From Sulfitobacter litoralis (GTDB lineage Bacteria; Pseudomonadota; Alphaproteobacteria; Rhodobacterales; Rhodobacteraceae), in NCBI RefSeq assembly GCF_900103185.1, contig NZ_FNJD01000025.1:1-55931 (forward strand): a stretch of 55,931 nucleotides of DNA. The letters are read 5' to 3'. A model generated the notes under the pieces. It had not been told where the DNA came from. It saw nothing but the letters and a program-made list of their open reading frames with translations, and ran no database searches. Numbering within the stretch: the first letter of the stretch is position 1; each line of letters opens with the position of its first letter. Below are positions 19,290 to 26,944 of this stretch, in pieces. The translations under genes were made by a program, and so were the position numbers.

Positions 19290-19535
19290 CTTGAACCGGC
19301 GCAGCGGATCGGCAACCGTACTCTGTGCGCCACCCCCACGATGGTGAAATCCTGCGGGTCGAAGCCGACGGGGCGATCAGCGTCTTTACGCAAACCGACG
19401 GTCGCCCTTTGGGGATAGAATGTAAGCGGCGGCACGCTTTTTGTAGCCGACGCCTCTCGCGGCATCGCGTCGATTGATTGCAGTTTTGCCTATGGGGTAC
19501 TGAAGCAGCCGAACGTCTTTCCCGTGGTGACCTAA
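19290..19535 (+). pseudogene. Remnant of an SMP-30/gluconolactonase-like gene
   Basis: Two frames together read like the beta-propeller of SMP-30/strictosidine-synthase-like hydrolases. Frame one gives GEILRVEADG...TDGRPLG (about 19340-19415). Frame two, shifted by one base, gives GGTLFVADASRGIASID (from about 19425), ending at TAA 19533-19535. GRPLG followed by a gap and LFVADA is the order in the family. No start or full domain remains. The frameshift and missing N-terminal part mark it as decayed. Confidence 0.65.
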
Positions 19536-19541
19536 ACCACC

Positions 19542-20015
19542 CTACGGATCGTCGAACCGGTCGTGCACACCTTCCAGCAGCGTATCCAGTGCGGACAGAA
19601 AATGCGCGGCCGCTTGGGGGTCGAGCTTGTCCAGAAACCGCGCCTGATGCGCGTCGACCAGCACCCGCGCACGTGCCAGCAGGTCTTGCCCCGCGTCGGT
19701 CAGCGTGATCGCACGGGCGCGCCCGTCCCCTTCTGTCAGGTTTTGCACCAGCCAACCTTTGTCGCGCATCTGCTTGAACGTCCGCGACGCCGTGGGGCGG
19801 GTGATGCCGATATTCTCGGCGATACCAGAGGGCGCGGTGATGCCTTCCAGCGCGATGCTTGCCAAGACGCACCATTCCAAACGTGTCAACCCAAGCTGCG
19901 ACAGCTCTTTGTCCAGACTGGCGCGCATAATTGCCGCCAGCCGCGACACGCGAAAGCCCAGCCTGTCGTGCAGGCTATACGGGGCAGAGGCAGAGGTGCT
20001 TTCGGATCCGGTCAT
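19542..20015 (-). CDS. MarR-family regulator divergent from the reductive dehalogenase
   Basis: About 157 residues with a MarR winged helix: HDRLGFRVSRLAAIMRASL, the recognition region GITRPTASRTFKQM, and the wing DGRARAITLTDAG. MarR dimers usually repress a divergent catabolic gene and let go upon binding an aromatic ligand. The start is uncertain: ATG 20015 or ATG 20033 are both possible, and neither has a clear ribosome site. An upstream TTG at 20063 would leave almost no promoter. The perfect inverted repeat at 20065-20086 lies between this gene and the dehalogenase, so a halogenated aromatic could be the inducer (inference). Confidence 0.87.
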   Translation of the reverse strand: MTGSESTSASAPYSLHDRLGFRVSRLAAIMRASLDKELSQLGLTRLEWCVLASIALEGITAPSGIAENIGITRPTASRTFKQMRDKGWLVQNLTEGDGRARAITLTDAGQDLLARARVLVDAHQARFLDKLDPQAAAHFLSALDTLLEGVHDRFDDP

Positions 20016-20064
20016 AACGCATGAATACTTCATTTTTGCTGCACCGCTACTGTTTGCTTGCAAA

Positions 20065-20086
20065 ATAGTTGATACATGACAACTAT
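20065..20086. promoter_or_regulatory. Probable MarR operator
   Basis: ATAGTTG-atacatga-CAACTAT is a perfect 7-base inverted repeat with an 8-base spacer, in size and A/T content like MarR operators. It sits 26 bases before the preferred dehalogenase ATG (20112) and upstream of the MarR gene, able to control both. It also argues against the upstream ATG at 20076, which lies inside the repeat. Confidence 0.65.
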
Positions 20087-20111
20087 AGCGGCGAATTACG
20101 AGGCAACACCC

Positions 20112-23100
20112 ATGACCCCACGGCTGCGTTCACGCAAAAACCGCCCCATCCATATGGGTGCCTATCCGACCGAAAAGCTGCAGCGCGCAGATGGTGCGGC
20201 AGGGCCTGTGCCAGCTTTCAAAGCTTTGGGGCCTGCGGAGGATGACCGCCCTCTGGCACAAGCTACGCGGGATCACCGCGCTATGCTGGATGCGATCCGC
20301 GAGGGTCTGGTGAACAAGGCCATGGCCGAGATCCCCGCCGATCTGACAGAGCGCGCGCAGCACCTCAAGGCGTTTGCCTATTTCAACGACGCGACGATGG
20401 TGGGGATTTGCAAGCTCGCTCCTGACCACCATCTGGCACAGCCCCTGCGCAATGCGGATGTGGCGCGGCTGGCGCAGGATTTGCAGACGCGTCAGGTCAA
20501 GACGCTGGCCTCGGGCGTGGATGCGATCATGGCGGACCTGCGCGATTCAGCCTCGGCACCAGAGACGGACATCAACGGGCATACCCACGCGCTGGTGGTC
20601 CTGTTTGCGCACCCCCGCGCCGTTGAGCAGAATGAACCAGGTGCCGCGTGGATTGCGGGGATGGAGGAACACCGATCCTCTCTGCTGGCCGCTGAATCGG
20701 CGGCGGTGCTGTCAAATTACATTCGCCTGCTGGGGCGTCCGGCGCGCGGGCATACCATGACGGCAAGTGATGTGGACCTGAGCCAGCTGGCGGTGGCGGC
20801 GGGGCTCGCCCTGCCCCAAGACGGCCAGTTGACTGCCCCCTTCGTCGGCACGCGGTTTTCGCTGGCCGCGATCACCATGGCAATGGATGTGGCCTGCGAC
20901 CGGCCCTTGGCCGCCACAGCCACCCTGCCCCGCACACCGCCCGCCTATGCGACGCGGCGCTTTGCCGATGGCGCGCAGCCGTTCGAAAAGCTTAAACGGG
21001 TGGGCAGCCCCACGACCTATATGGATGAGCCCCGCATCCCGCGCCTGCCCAAACGTACCGATATGTTCAGCCGTGCGCTGTTCGGCGATATGGGCAAGAA
21101 ACTGCAAGACGGGGCCACCGGCGGGCGGTACATCCGCAAAACGCCGACATCCATGGCGCAACGGCGTGCCTTGGGGGCTTTCTGCCTGCTGCAGGATGGC
21201 AAGGCGGCCGAGACACAAACAGCCCCAGCCCCTCAGCAAGCCGCAGAGATGGTCAAAGCCGTCGCCTATTTTCTGGGGGCCGATGCCGTGGGCGTTAGCC
21301 GTTGTCCCGATTGGGCGTGGTACAGCCATGACGCCACCGGCACCGCGATTGACCCGCCCCATGATCAGGCGATCAGCCTTGTCATCGATCAGGGATTTGA
21401 CACGATGGAGGGGGCCTCGGGCGATGACTGGATCAGCGTGGCGCAATCCATGCGGGCCTATTTGCGATTTAGCCTTGTGGGCGGCGTGCTGGCGCGGTTG
21501 ATCCGCGATCTGGGCTATCCGGCCAAGGCGCATACGGTGATGGACGGCGATGTGCTGCAACCGCCTTTGCTGTTGCTGTCGGGCTTGGGCGAGGTCAGCC
21601 GCATCGGCGAGGTCATCCTGAACCCCTACCTTGGCCCACGTCTGAAATCGGGGGCGGTAACGACGACCCTGCCGATGACCCACGACAAGCCGATCGATTT
21701 CGGCCTGCAGAAATTCTGCGAAAGCTGCCAGAAATGCGCCCGCGAATGTCCCTCTGGGGCGATCACGGCGGGGCCGAAGCTGATGTTCAACGGCTACGAA
21801 ATTTGGAAATCCGACAGCCAGAAATGCGCCACCTACCGGATCACGACCGAAGGCGGTGCCATGTGCGGGCGCTGCATGAAGACCTGCCCGTGGAACCTTG
21901 AGGGGATCTTGGCCGACAGCGTGTGGCGCTGGACCGCGATGAAGCTGCCCGCCACGGCGCCCGCCCTTGCCAAGCTGGATGATCTACTGGACCGTGGCGA
22001 CATCAACCCCGTCAAGAAATGGTGGTGGGATCTGGAGGTGCAAGACGACGGCGGCTACCGCCCCACCGACAAGCCGGTGAACACCCGCGGTCTGCAAAAA
22101 GACCTGAAGCTGCGCGCGCAGGACCAGACGCTGGCCGTCTACCCTGCGCCGCTCGCCCCGCATCCCTACCCCTACCCCGACCCGATGGACCGCGAGGCCG
22201 GTATCCGCGCCTATGGCGAGATGATCCCTGCCGCGACGCACCGCGCGCGGGTCGCACGCGGCGAGACGCAAGGATTGGTGCCCGCGCTCAAACCGCTGGC
22301 CGACAGTCCGGTGCTGGCGCTGACCGTCACGTGTGCTGACGTGCTGAGCGACGGGATCACGCGGTATGAACTGCGCGACCCAGACAGGGCGGATTTGCCC
22401 GCGTGGCAGGCAGGGGCGCATCTGGATGTGGTGATCGCGCCCGAATACCTGCGCCAGTATTCCATGTGCGGCGATCCGTCGGACCGGTCGCGCTATGTCA
22501 TAGCCGTCCAGCGCGAGGATCAGGGCCGCGGCGGCAGCGCCCTGATGCACCGTATCTTTAGCCAAGGCCGCAAAATTTTCGCCGCGCGTCCGATCAACCA
22601 TTTCCCCCTGACCGAAGACGCCCCCTTCAGCGTGTTGATGGGCGGCGGCATCGGCGTCACGCCGATGATCGCCATGGCGCACCGGCTGCATCAGTTGGGC
22701 CGCCCTTTCGCGCTACATTATTCCGCCCGCACCGCCGCTGATCTGGCCTTTGCGCCCGAGATCGCTGCCGCACCTTGGGCCGCCCAGGCCGTGCTGCACA
22801 TCAGCGATCAGGGCAGTCGGGCAGCGTTTGATGCAATCTTGTCAGATCACCCTAAGGGCAGCCACGCCTACGCCTGCGGCACCCCGGCCTATATGGAGGC
22901 CGCAATGAACGCCGCCGCTTGCGCAGGCTTTGCCGAGGATCAGTGTCACATCGAATATTTCGCCGTCCCCGAAGCCCCCCCGCGCGAAAATCACAGCTTT
23001 ACGGTCCATCTGGCCAAGACCGGCAAGGACATCCACGTGCCCGCCGACCGTAGCCTGTCCGATATGCTGACGGAGGCGGGCGTGCCGGTGGATGTGAAAT

Positions 23101-23258
23101 GCGCCGACGGGATCTGCGGGGTCTGCGCCTGCGGGCTGGTCGAAGGCGACGCCGACCACCGCGATTATGTGCTGTCACAGGCGCAGCGTGAAACCACCTT
23201 GATCACTTGCCAGTCGCGTGCGGCGGCAGCGGACGGGCATCTGGTGCTGGACCTCTGA
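20112..23258 (+). CDS. Self-sufficient cobalamin-dependent reductive dehalogenase (catabolic type)
   Basis: A 1048-residue fusion. Residues up to about 520 form the cobalamin-binding RdhA region, built as two related halves: IRLLGRPARGHTMTASDVD in the first and IRDLGYPAKAHTVMDGDVL in the second. Two 4Fe-4S motifs follow: C536-C539-C542-C546 (CESCQKCAREC) and C572 with C585-C588-C592 (CGRCMKTC). From about 730 there is a phthalate-dioxygenase-reductase-like part with flavin motif RQYS (781-784), NAD(P) motif GGGIGVTPM and a plant-type 2Fe-2S site C997, C1002, C1005, C1033. No Tat signal or membrane anchor is seen, so it is the cytoplasmic, oxygen-tolerant catabolic kind that removes halogen from halophenols or halohydroxybenzoates with NAD(P)H. 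Tyr404 and Lys472 are candidates for the catalytic Tyr/Lys. The ATG at 20112 has GAGG upstream; an ATG at 20076 is inside the operator. Confidence 0.92.
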   Translation: MTPRLRSRKNRPIHMGAYPTEKLQRADGAAGPVPAFKALGPAEDDRPLAQATRDHRAMLDAIREGLVNKAMAEIPADLTERAQHLKAFAYFNDATMVGICKLAPDHHLAQPLRNADVARLAQDLQTRQVKTLASGVDAIMADLRDSASAPETDINGHTHALVVLFAHPRAVEQNEPGAAWIAGMEEHRSSLLAAESAAVLSNYIRLLGRPARGHTMTASDVDLSQLAVAAGLALPQDGQLTAPFVGTRFSLAAITMAMDVACDRPLAATATLPRTPPAYATRRFADGAQPFEKLKRVGSPTTYMDEPRIPRLPKRTDMFSRALFGDMGKKLQDGATGGRYIRKTPTSMAQRRALGAFCLLQDGKAAETQTAPAPQQAAEMVKAVAYFLGADAVGVSRCPDWAWYSHDATGTAIDPPHDQAISLVIDQGFDTMEGASGDDWISVAQSMRAYLRFSLVGGVLARLIRDLGYPAKAHTVMDGDVLQPPLLLLSGLGEVSRIGEVILNPYLGPRLKSGAVTTTLPMTHDKPIDFGLQKFCESCQKCARECPSGAITAGPKLMFNGYEIWKSDSQKCATYRITTEGGAMCGRCMKTCPWNLEGILADSVWRWTAMKLPATAPALAKLDDLLDRGDINPVKKWWWDLEVQDDGGYRPTDKPVNTRGLQKDLKLRAQDQTLAVYPAPLAPHPYPYPDPMDREAGIRAYGEMIPAATHRARVARGETQGLVPALKPLADSPVLALTVTCADVLSDGITRYELRDPDRADLPAWQAGAHLDVVIAPEYLRQYSMCGDPSDRSRYVIAVQREDQGRGGSALMHRIFSQGRKIFAARPINHFPLTEDAPFSVLMGGGIGVTPMIAMAHRLHQLGRPFALHYSARTAADLAFAPEIAAAPWAAQAVLHISDQGSRAAFDAILSDHPKGSHAYACGTPAYMEAAMNAAACAGFAEDQCHIEYFAVPEAPPRENHSFTVHLAKTGKDIHVPADRSLSDMLTEAGVPVDVKCADGICGVCACGLVEGDADHRDYVLSQAQRETTLITCQSRAAAADGHLVLDL

Positions 23259-23282
23259 AAATATAGCGTTCGACACCTCAGT

Positions 23283-23335
23283 AAAGGCAGGGCGGGTATG
23301 CGAAAACTGCGCTTGCAATACCCCCTGCCTTTCTG
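23283..23335 (+). terminator. Hairpin between the dehalogenase and metN
   Basis: AAAGGCAGG (23283-23291) pairs with CCTGCCTTT (23324-23332) and GGGTAT (23294-23299) pairs with ATACCC (23318-23323), with an 18-base loop, then TCTGTCT. It begins 24 bases after the dehalogenase stop. It is probably a terminator separating rdh from metNIQ. The large loop leaves room for an attenuator of metN; I see no match to known SAM riboswitch classes. Confidence 0.6.
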
Positions 23336-23376
23336 TCTACGGGCGCCACCGCAACCGACCGCAGGCTGGACCGATC

Positions 23377-24432
23377 ATGACAGAACCCAATGGCGCATCG
23401 ATCACGTTTGAGGACGTGGGCAAAGCCTATTCGAAATCCGGCGGCACGACTGTCACGGCGCTTGAAGGCGTCTCTTTGGCGATGGAGCCGGGATCAATCA
23501 CCGGCATCATCGGACGGTCGGGGGCTGGCAAATCAACCTTGCTGCGCATGGTCAACGGGATCGAACGTCCCACGACGGGTGCGGTGCTGGTGGGTGGACA
23601 GAATGTCGGGGCCGCCAAAGGGGCCAAGCTGCGCGCAATCCGTCGCGATGTGGGGATGATTTTTCAGCACTTTAACCTGCTGGCCTCGCGCACCGTGGCG
23701 GGCAACATCGCCCTGCCGCTGGAAATCGCCGGTGTGCCATCATCGCAAATCAAACCACGTGTCGCCGACCTGATCGAACGGGTCGGGCTGACCTCGCACG
23801 CCACACGCTATCCGGCAGAGCTTTCGGGCGGGCAAAAACAACGGGTGGGGATCGCGCGCGCACTGGCCACAGGCCCCAAGGTGCTGCTGTCGGACGAGGC
23901 GACATCCGCGCTAGACCCCGAAACGACGCAAACGGTGCTGTCGCTGCTCAAGGACATCAACCGCGACCTGGGGCTGACCATCCTGCTGATCACCCACGAA
24001 ATGGCTGTGGTCCGTGACATCGCCAGCCATGTCGCCGTGATCGACGGGGGTCGCATCGTCGAACATGGCGAGACTTACGATATTTTCACCGCGCCACAGC
24101 ATCCGACCACACGGTCCTTCCTGTCGGGGGTGACGGGCGTTACCCTGCCCGCTTTCGTCAAGGACCGTCTGATGCCAAACCCACCCGCGCAGGGCGGCGA
24201 AGAGGTGATCCGCGTGACCTTTGCAGGCCAGCATGCCACCGACCCGATGCTGGCGCGGCTGACGCAGGACGTGGGCATTCCGGTCAATATCCTTGCCGGT
24301 GCGGTCGAGGAAATCGGCACGCGCCCCTTCGGCAACCTGCTGGTGTCGCTGCCTGTGGCTAAGGCCGCAGAGGCGCGTTCATTTTTGGAAAGCCACAGGC
24401 TTATGACGGAGGTGCTTGGCTATGTCGGCTAA
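23377..24432 (+). CDS. metN: Methionine ABC transporter ATP-binding protein
   Basis: A 351-residue ATPase with Walker A GRSGAGKST, Q-loop IFQHFNLL, signature LSGGQKQRVGIARAL, Walker B VLLSDEATSALD and the switch histidine. The C-terminal 90 residues form a NIL domain, the regulatory methionine-binding domain typical of MetN. It powers import of L- or D-methionine. The frame is open far upstream, but ATG 23377 is the first start that gives the family N-terminus. It overlaps metI by 11 bases. Confidence 0.93.
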   Translation: MTEPNGASITFEDVGKAYSKSGGTTVTALEGVSLAMEPGSITGIIGRSGAGKSTLLRMVNGIERPTTGAVLVGGQNVGAAKGAKLRAIRRDVGMIFQHFNLLASRTVAGNIALPLEIAGVPSSQIKPRVADLIERVGLTSHATRYPAELSGGQKQRVGIARALATGPKVLLSDEATSALDPETTQTVLSLLKDINRDLGLTILLITHEMAVVRDIASHVAVIDGGRIVEHGETYDIFTAPQHPTTRSFLSGVTGVTLPAFVKDRLMPNPPAQGGEEVIRVTFAGQHATDPMLARLTQDVGIPVNILAGAVEEIGTRPFGNLLVSLPVAKAAEARSFLESHRLMTEVLGYVG

Positions 24433-25096
24433 CCTTATCAACCTACTGATCGAGGCCACGGGCCAGACGCTTTATATGGTCGCCATCTCGGCGCTGCTGG
24501 GAACGCTGCTTGGCCTGCCCTTGGGGCTGTTTTTGGCGACATCGCAACGCGGCGAGCTGTTGTCGGCACCGTGGGTCAACAAAATCCTCGGTCTCGTCGT
24601 CAATGCCACCCGGTCGGTCCCGTTCATCATACTGGTGGTCGCGATCATCCCCTTCACGCGGATGGTTGCGGGCACGTCGATCGGCACGACAGCCGCGATT
24701 GTGCCGCTGACGATTGCCACCGTGCCCTTCATCGCCCGGCTGGTCGAAAACGCGATCCGCGAGGTCGATTCCGGCCTGATCGAGGCGGCGCGCGCCATGG
24801 GGGCGACCCCGTTGCAGATCATCCGCAAGGTGCTGCTGCCCGAAGCGCTGCCCGGTATCACGCTTGGCCTTACACTCGCCATCGTTAGCCTAATCGGCTA
24901 TTCCGCCATGGTCGGCGCCGTGGGCGGCGAAGGTTTGGGCGATCTGGGCATTCGCTATGGGTATCAACGGTTTATGCCCGATGTTATGGCGGTCGTTGTG
25001 ATCATCCTCATCGTGCTAGTCCAGCTTGTGCAATCGATCGGCGAACGCATCGCAGCCGCTGTCGACAAACGCGCCACCAAAAGCGGCGGGCAATAG
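24422..25096 (+). CDS. metI: Methionine ABC transporter permease
   Basis: A 224-residue inner-membrane protein with five predicted helices. NATRSVPFIILVVAI and the coupling segment EAARAMGATPLQIIRKVLLPEALPG are typical of MetI. The ATG at 24422 lies nine bases after GGAGG; a TTG two codons earlier is too close to that site. It overlaps metN and forms the channel with it. Confidence 0.93.
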   Translation: MSANLINLLIEATGQTLYMVAISALLGTLLGLPLGLFLATSQRGELLSAPWVNKILGLVVNATRSVPFIILVVAIIPFTRMVAGTSIGTTAAIVPLTIATVPFIARLVENAIREVDSGLIEAARAMGATPLQIIRKVLLPEALPGITLGLTLAIVSLIGYSAMVGAVGGEGLGDLGIRYGYQRFMPDVMAVVVIILIVLVQLVQSIGERIAAAVDKRATKSGGQ

Positions 25097-25148
25097 CGTC
25101 CCGTCGCCTCCTCCCCCTACTTCGTTTCCCAGTTAAAGGAGCATACAC

Positions 25149-25925
25149 ATGCTACGTCTTGTAACCCTGACATCCACACTTGCCCTGATGGCTACATCCT
25201 TGATGGCCGAGCAGATCAAAGTCGGCGTTTCCCCCGGCGAGCACGCCGAAATCATGGAAGAAGTCGCTCGCGTTGCAGAGCCGATGGGCCTTGAAATCGA
25301 CGTCATCGAATTCTCTGACTACGTTGTGCCAAACCAAGCGCTGGCCGATGGCGACATCGAGGCGAACTCCTTCCAGCACGTGCCTTACCTTGAAGCACAG
25401 ATGAAAGACCGCGGCTTTGCGCTGGCGGTTGTGGGCAACACGATCACCACGCCCATGGGCGTCTATTCGGACAAGATCACCGACATCGCCAACCTTGAAG
25501 AGGGCGCGACCTTTGGCATCCCGAACGATCCCACCAATGGCGGCCGTGCGCTGCTGGTCCTGCAACAACTTGGCATGATCAAAGTCGATCCCGAAGCGGG
25601 TCTGGTGCCGACGGTTCTGGACATCATCGAGAACCCCAAAGACCTGTCGTTCAAAGAACTCGACGCGGCGCAGCTGCCCCGTTCGCTGGCGGACCTTGAT
25701 GCGGCGCTGATCAACACCAACTACGCGATTGCCTCGGGCCTCAGCCCCAAGGAAGATTCCATCGCGATGGAAAGCGCCGATAACCCTTATGTGAACGTGA
25801 TCGCTGTGCAGAAGGGCAACGAAGACGCGCCTTGGGTCAAAACCCTGCTAGAGGCGTATCATTCGGACGAGATCAAAGCGTTCATCGACGAAAGCTACCA
25901 CGGGACTGTGATTACATCCTGGTAA
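25149..25925 (+). CDS. metQ: Methionine-binding periplasmic protein
   Basis: A 258-residue NlpA/MetQ-family protein. A signal peptide of about 20 residues ends at SLMA-EQIK. No lipobox cysteine is visible, so it seems to be a free periplasmic protein rather than the lipoprotein usual in enterics. VGVSPGEHAEIMEEV, NQALADGDIEANSFQHVPYL and INTNYAIASGL are family motifs. It is the last gene of metNIQ and is followed at once by a perfect hairpin. Confidence 0.92.
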   Translation: MLRLVTLTSTLALMATSLMAEQIKVGVSPGEHAEIMEEVARVAEPMGLEIDVIEFSDYVVPNQALADGDIEANSFQHVPYLEAQMKDRGFALAVVGNTITTPMGVYSDKITDIANLEEGATFGIPNDPTNGGRALLVLQQLGMIKVDPEAGLVPTVLDIIENPKDLSFKELDAAQLPRSLADLDAALINTNYAIASGLSPKEDSIAMESADNPYVNVIAVQKGNEDAPWVKTLLEAYHSDEIKAFIDESYHGTVITSW

Positions 25926-25932
25926 GCTAAAT

Positions 25933-25967
25933 GTCGGATACCGCCTGTTGCACGGGCGGTATCCGAC
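25933..25967 (+). terminator. Perfect 13-bp hairpin after metQ
   Basis: GTCGGATACCGCC (25933-25945) and GGCGGTATCCGAC (25955-25967) are perfect complements around a 9-base loop, 7 bases after the metQ stop. No T-run follows, so it may be a weak terminator or an mRNA 3'-end stabiliser. Confidence 0.65.
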
Positions 25968-26102
25968 GCGGTTGTGCATGGTTCGCAGTGCCCACCGGTG
26001 ACAGCGCAAACGCAAGCCATTGATATTGGCGGCAGTTGCGCCAGTTTGACATGCAGCGGCATGTCGTGTGACCGTCCCCGAAACCAATAACAAGTTGACC
26101 CG

Positions 26103-26882
26103 ATGGACGATCTTCGCAGCACGCTTAAATCTTTGTACGACGGTCGCAGCGCCCGCGCGCGGCGATTCCGCTATGGGCTGATCCTGTTTGATTCAATCTC
26201 GATCGTCTACTTTATCACCACTGCGGCCCTTACTGCGACGCCCCTTTTCGTCACGCTAAACGCGATCTTTGGCGTGTTCATCGTTCTCGATCTTGCCGCG
26301 CGTCTGTGGATTTCGACAAACCTGCGCAAAGAGCTGATGCGCATCTATACGCTAGCCGATCTTGTGGTGGTGATTTCGCTGGTGCTTGCGCCGCTGATGG
26401 CCGAAAGCTTTGCGTTCTTGCGGGTGCTGCGCGGGCTTCGACTGATCCATGCGTACCATCTATTGTACGATCTCAGGCGTGAAAGCATGTTCTTTCGCAA
26501 ACACGAGGATGCGATCCTTGCGGCGGTGAACCTGCTGGTCTTTATCTTTGTCATCACGTCGCTGGTTTTCGTCCTGACCTTTGATGGGGATGCAGGCATC
26601 GCGGGCTATGTCGATGCGCTCTATTTCACTGTGGCAACGCTTACAACGACAGGCTTTGGCGACATCACATTGACCACGACGGGCGGCAAGCTGTTGTCGG
26701 TTTTCATTATGGTGGTCGGCGTCGCGCTTTTTGTGCAGCTGGCGCGTACAATCTTTCAGCCCGCCAAGGTGAAACACACCTGCCCGGAATGCGGGCTAAG
26801 CCGCCACGAGTCTGATGCTGTACACTGCAAGCATTGCGGCACCACGCTCAAGATCGAGACCAAAGGCGACACCAGCGGTTAG
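26103..26882 (+). CDS. Potassium channel-like protein with C-terminal zinc ribbon
   Basis: A 259-residue protein. The N-terminal half has several helices like the voltage-sensor part of a Kv-type ion-transport domain, with regularly spaced arginines (FLRVLRGLRLIHAYHLL). A pore follows with selectivity filter TTTGFGD at residues 181-187 and the final helix LLSVFIMVVGVALFVQLAR. After the pore is a short cytoplasmic tail with C227, C230, C242 and C245 (CPECG and CKHCG), a zinc ribbon, instead of the usual RCK domain. It probably passes K+ and may be gated by voltage or by the metal/redox state of the tail (inference). It stands alone on the plus strand. Confidence 0.85.
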   Translation: MDDLRSTLKSLYDGRSARARRFRYGLILFDSISIVYFITTAALTATPLFVTLNAIFGVFIVLDLAARLWISTNLRKELMRIYTLADLVVVISLVLAPLMAESFAFLRVLRGLRLIHAYHLLYDLRRESMFFRKHEDAILAAVNLLVFIFVITSLVFVLTFDGDAGIAGYVDALYFTVATLTTTGFGDITLTTTGGKLLSVFIMVVGVALFVQLARTIFQPAKVKHTCPECGLSRHESDAVHCKHCGTTLKIETKGDTSG

Positions 26883-26944
26883 GCAGCGCAGGTCGAACGG
26901 GCAGCGGGTTCGACCCGACCGTACGGCGCTCCCCCCTATCGCCT

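Noticed and set aside
19216..19875. A 219-residue minus-strand frame across the MarR and pseudogene region
   Set aside because: It is arginine-rich, out of frame with MarR and shows no domain.
20076..20111. Upstream ATG as start of the dehalogenase
   Set aside because: It lies within the perfect inverted repeat and lacks a ribosome site; ATG 20112 has GAGG at a suitable distance.
20712..21683. A 323-residue minus-strand open frame inside the dehalogenase
   Set aside because: The composition is shadow-like, with no motif; the plus-strand cysteine clusters and flavin motifs are clear.
23259..23376. SAM or SAH riboswitch before metN
   Set aside because: A hairpin is present, but I could not match the conserved loops of SAM-II, SAM-V or SAM/SAH classes, so I call it only a hairpin.
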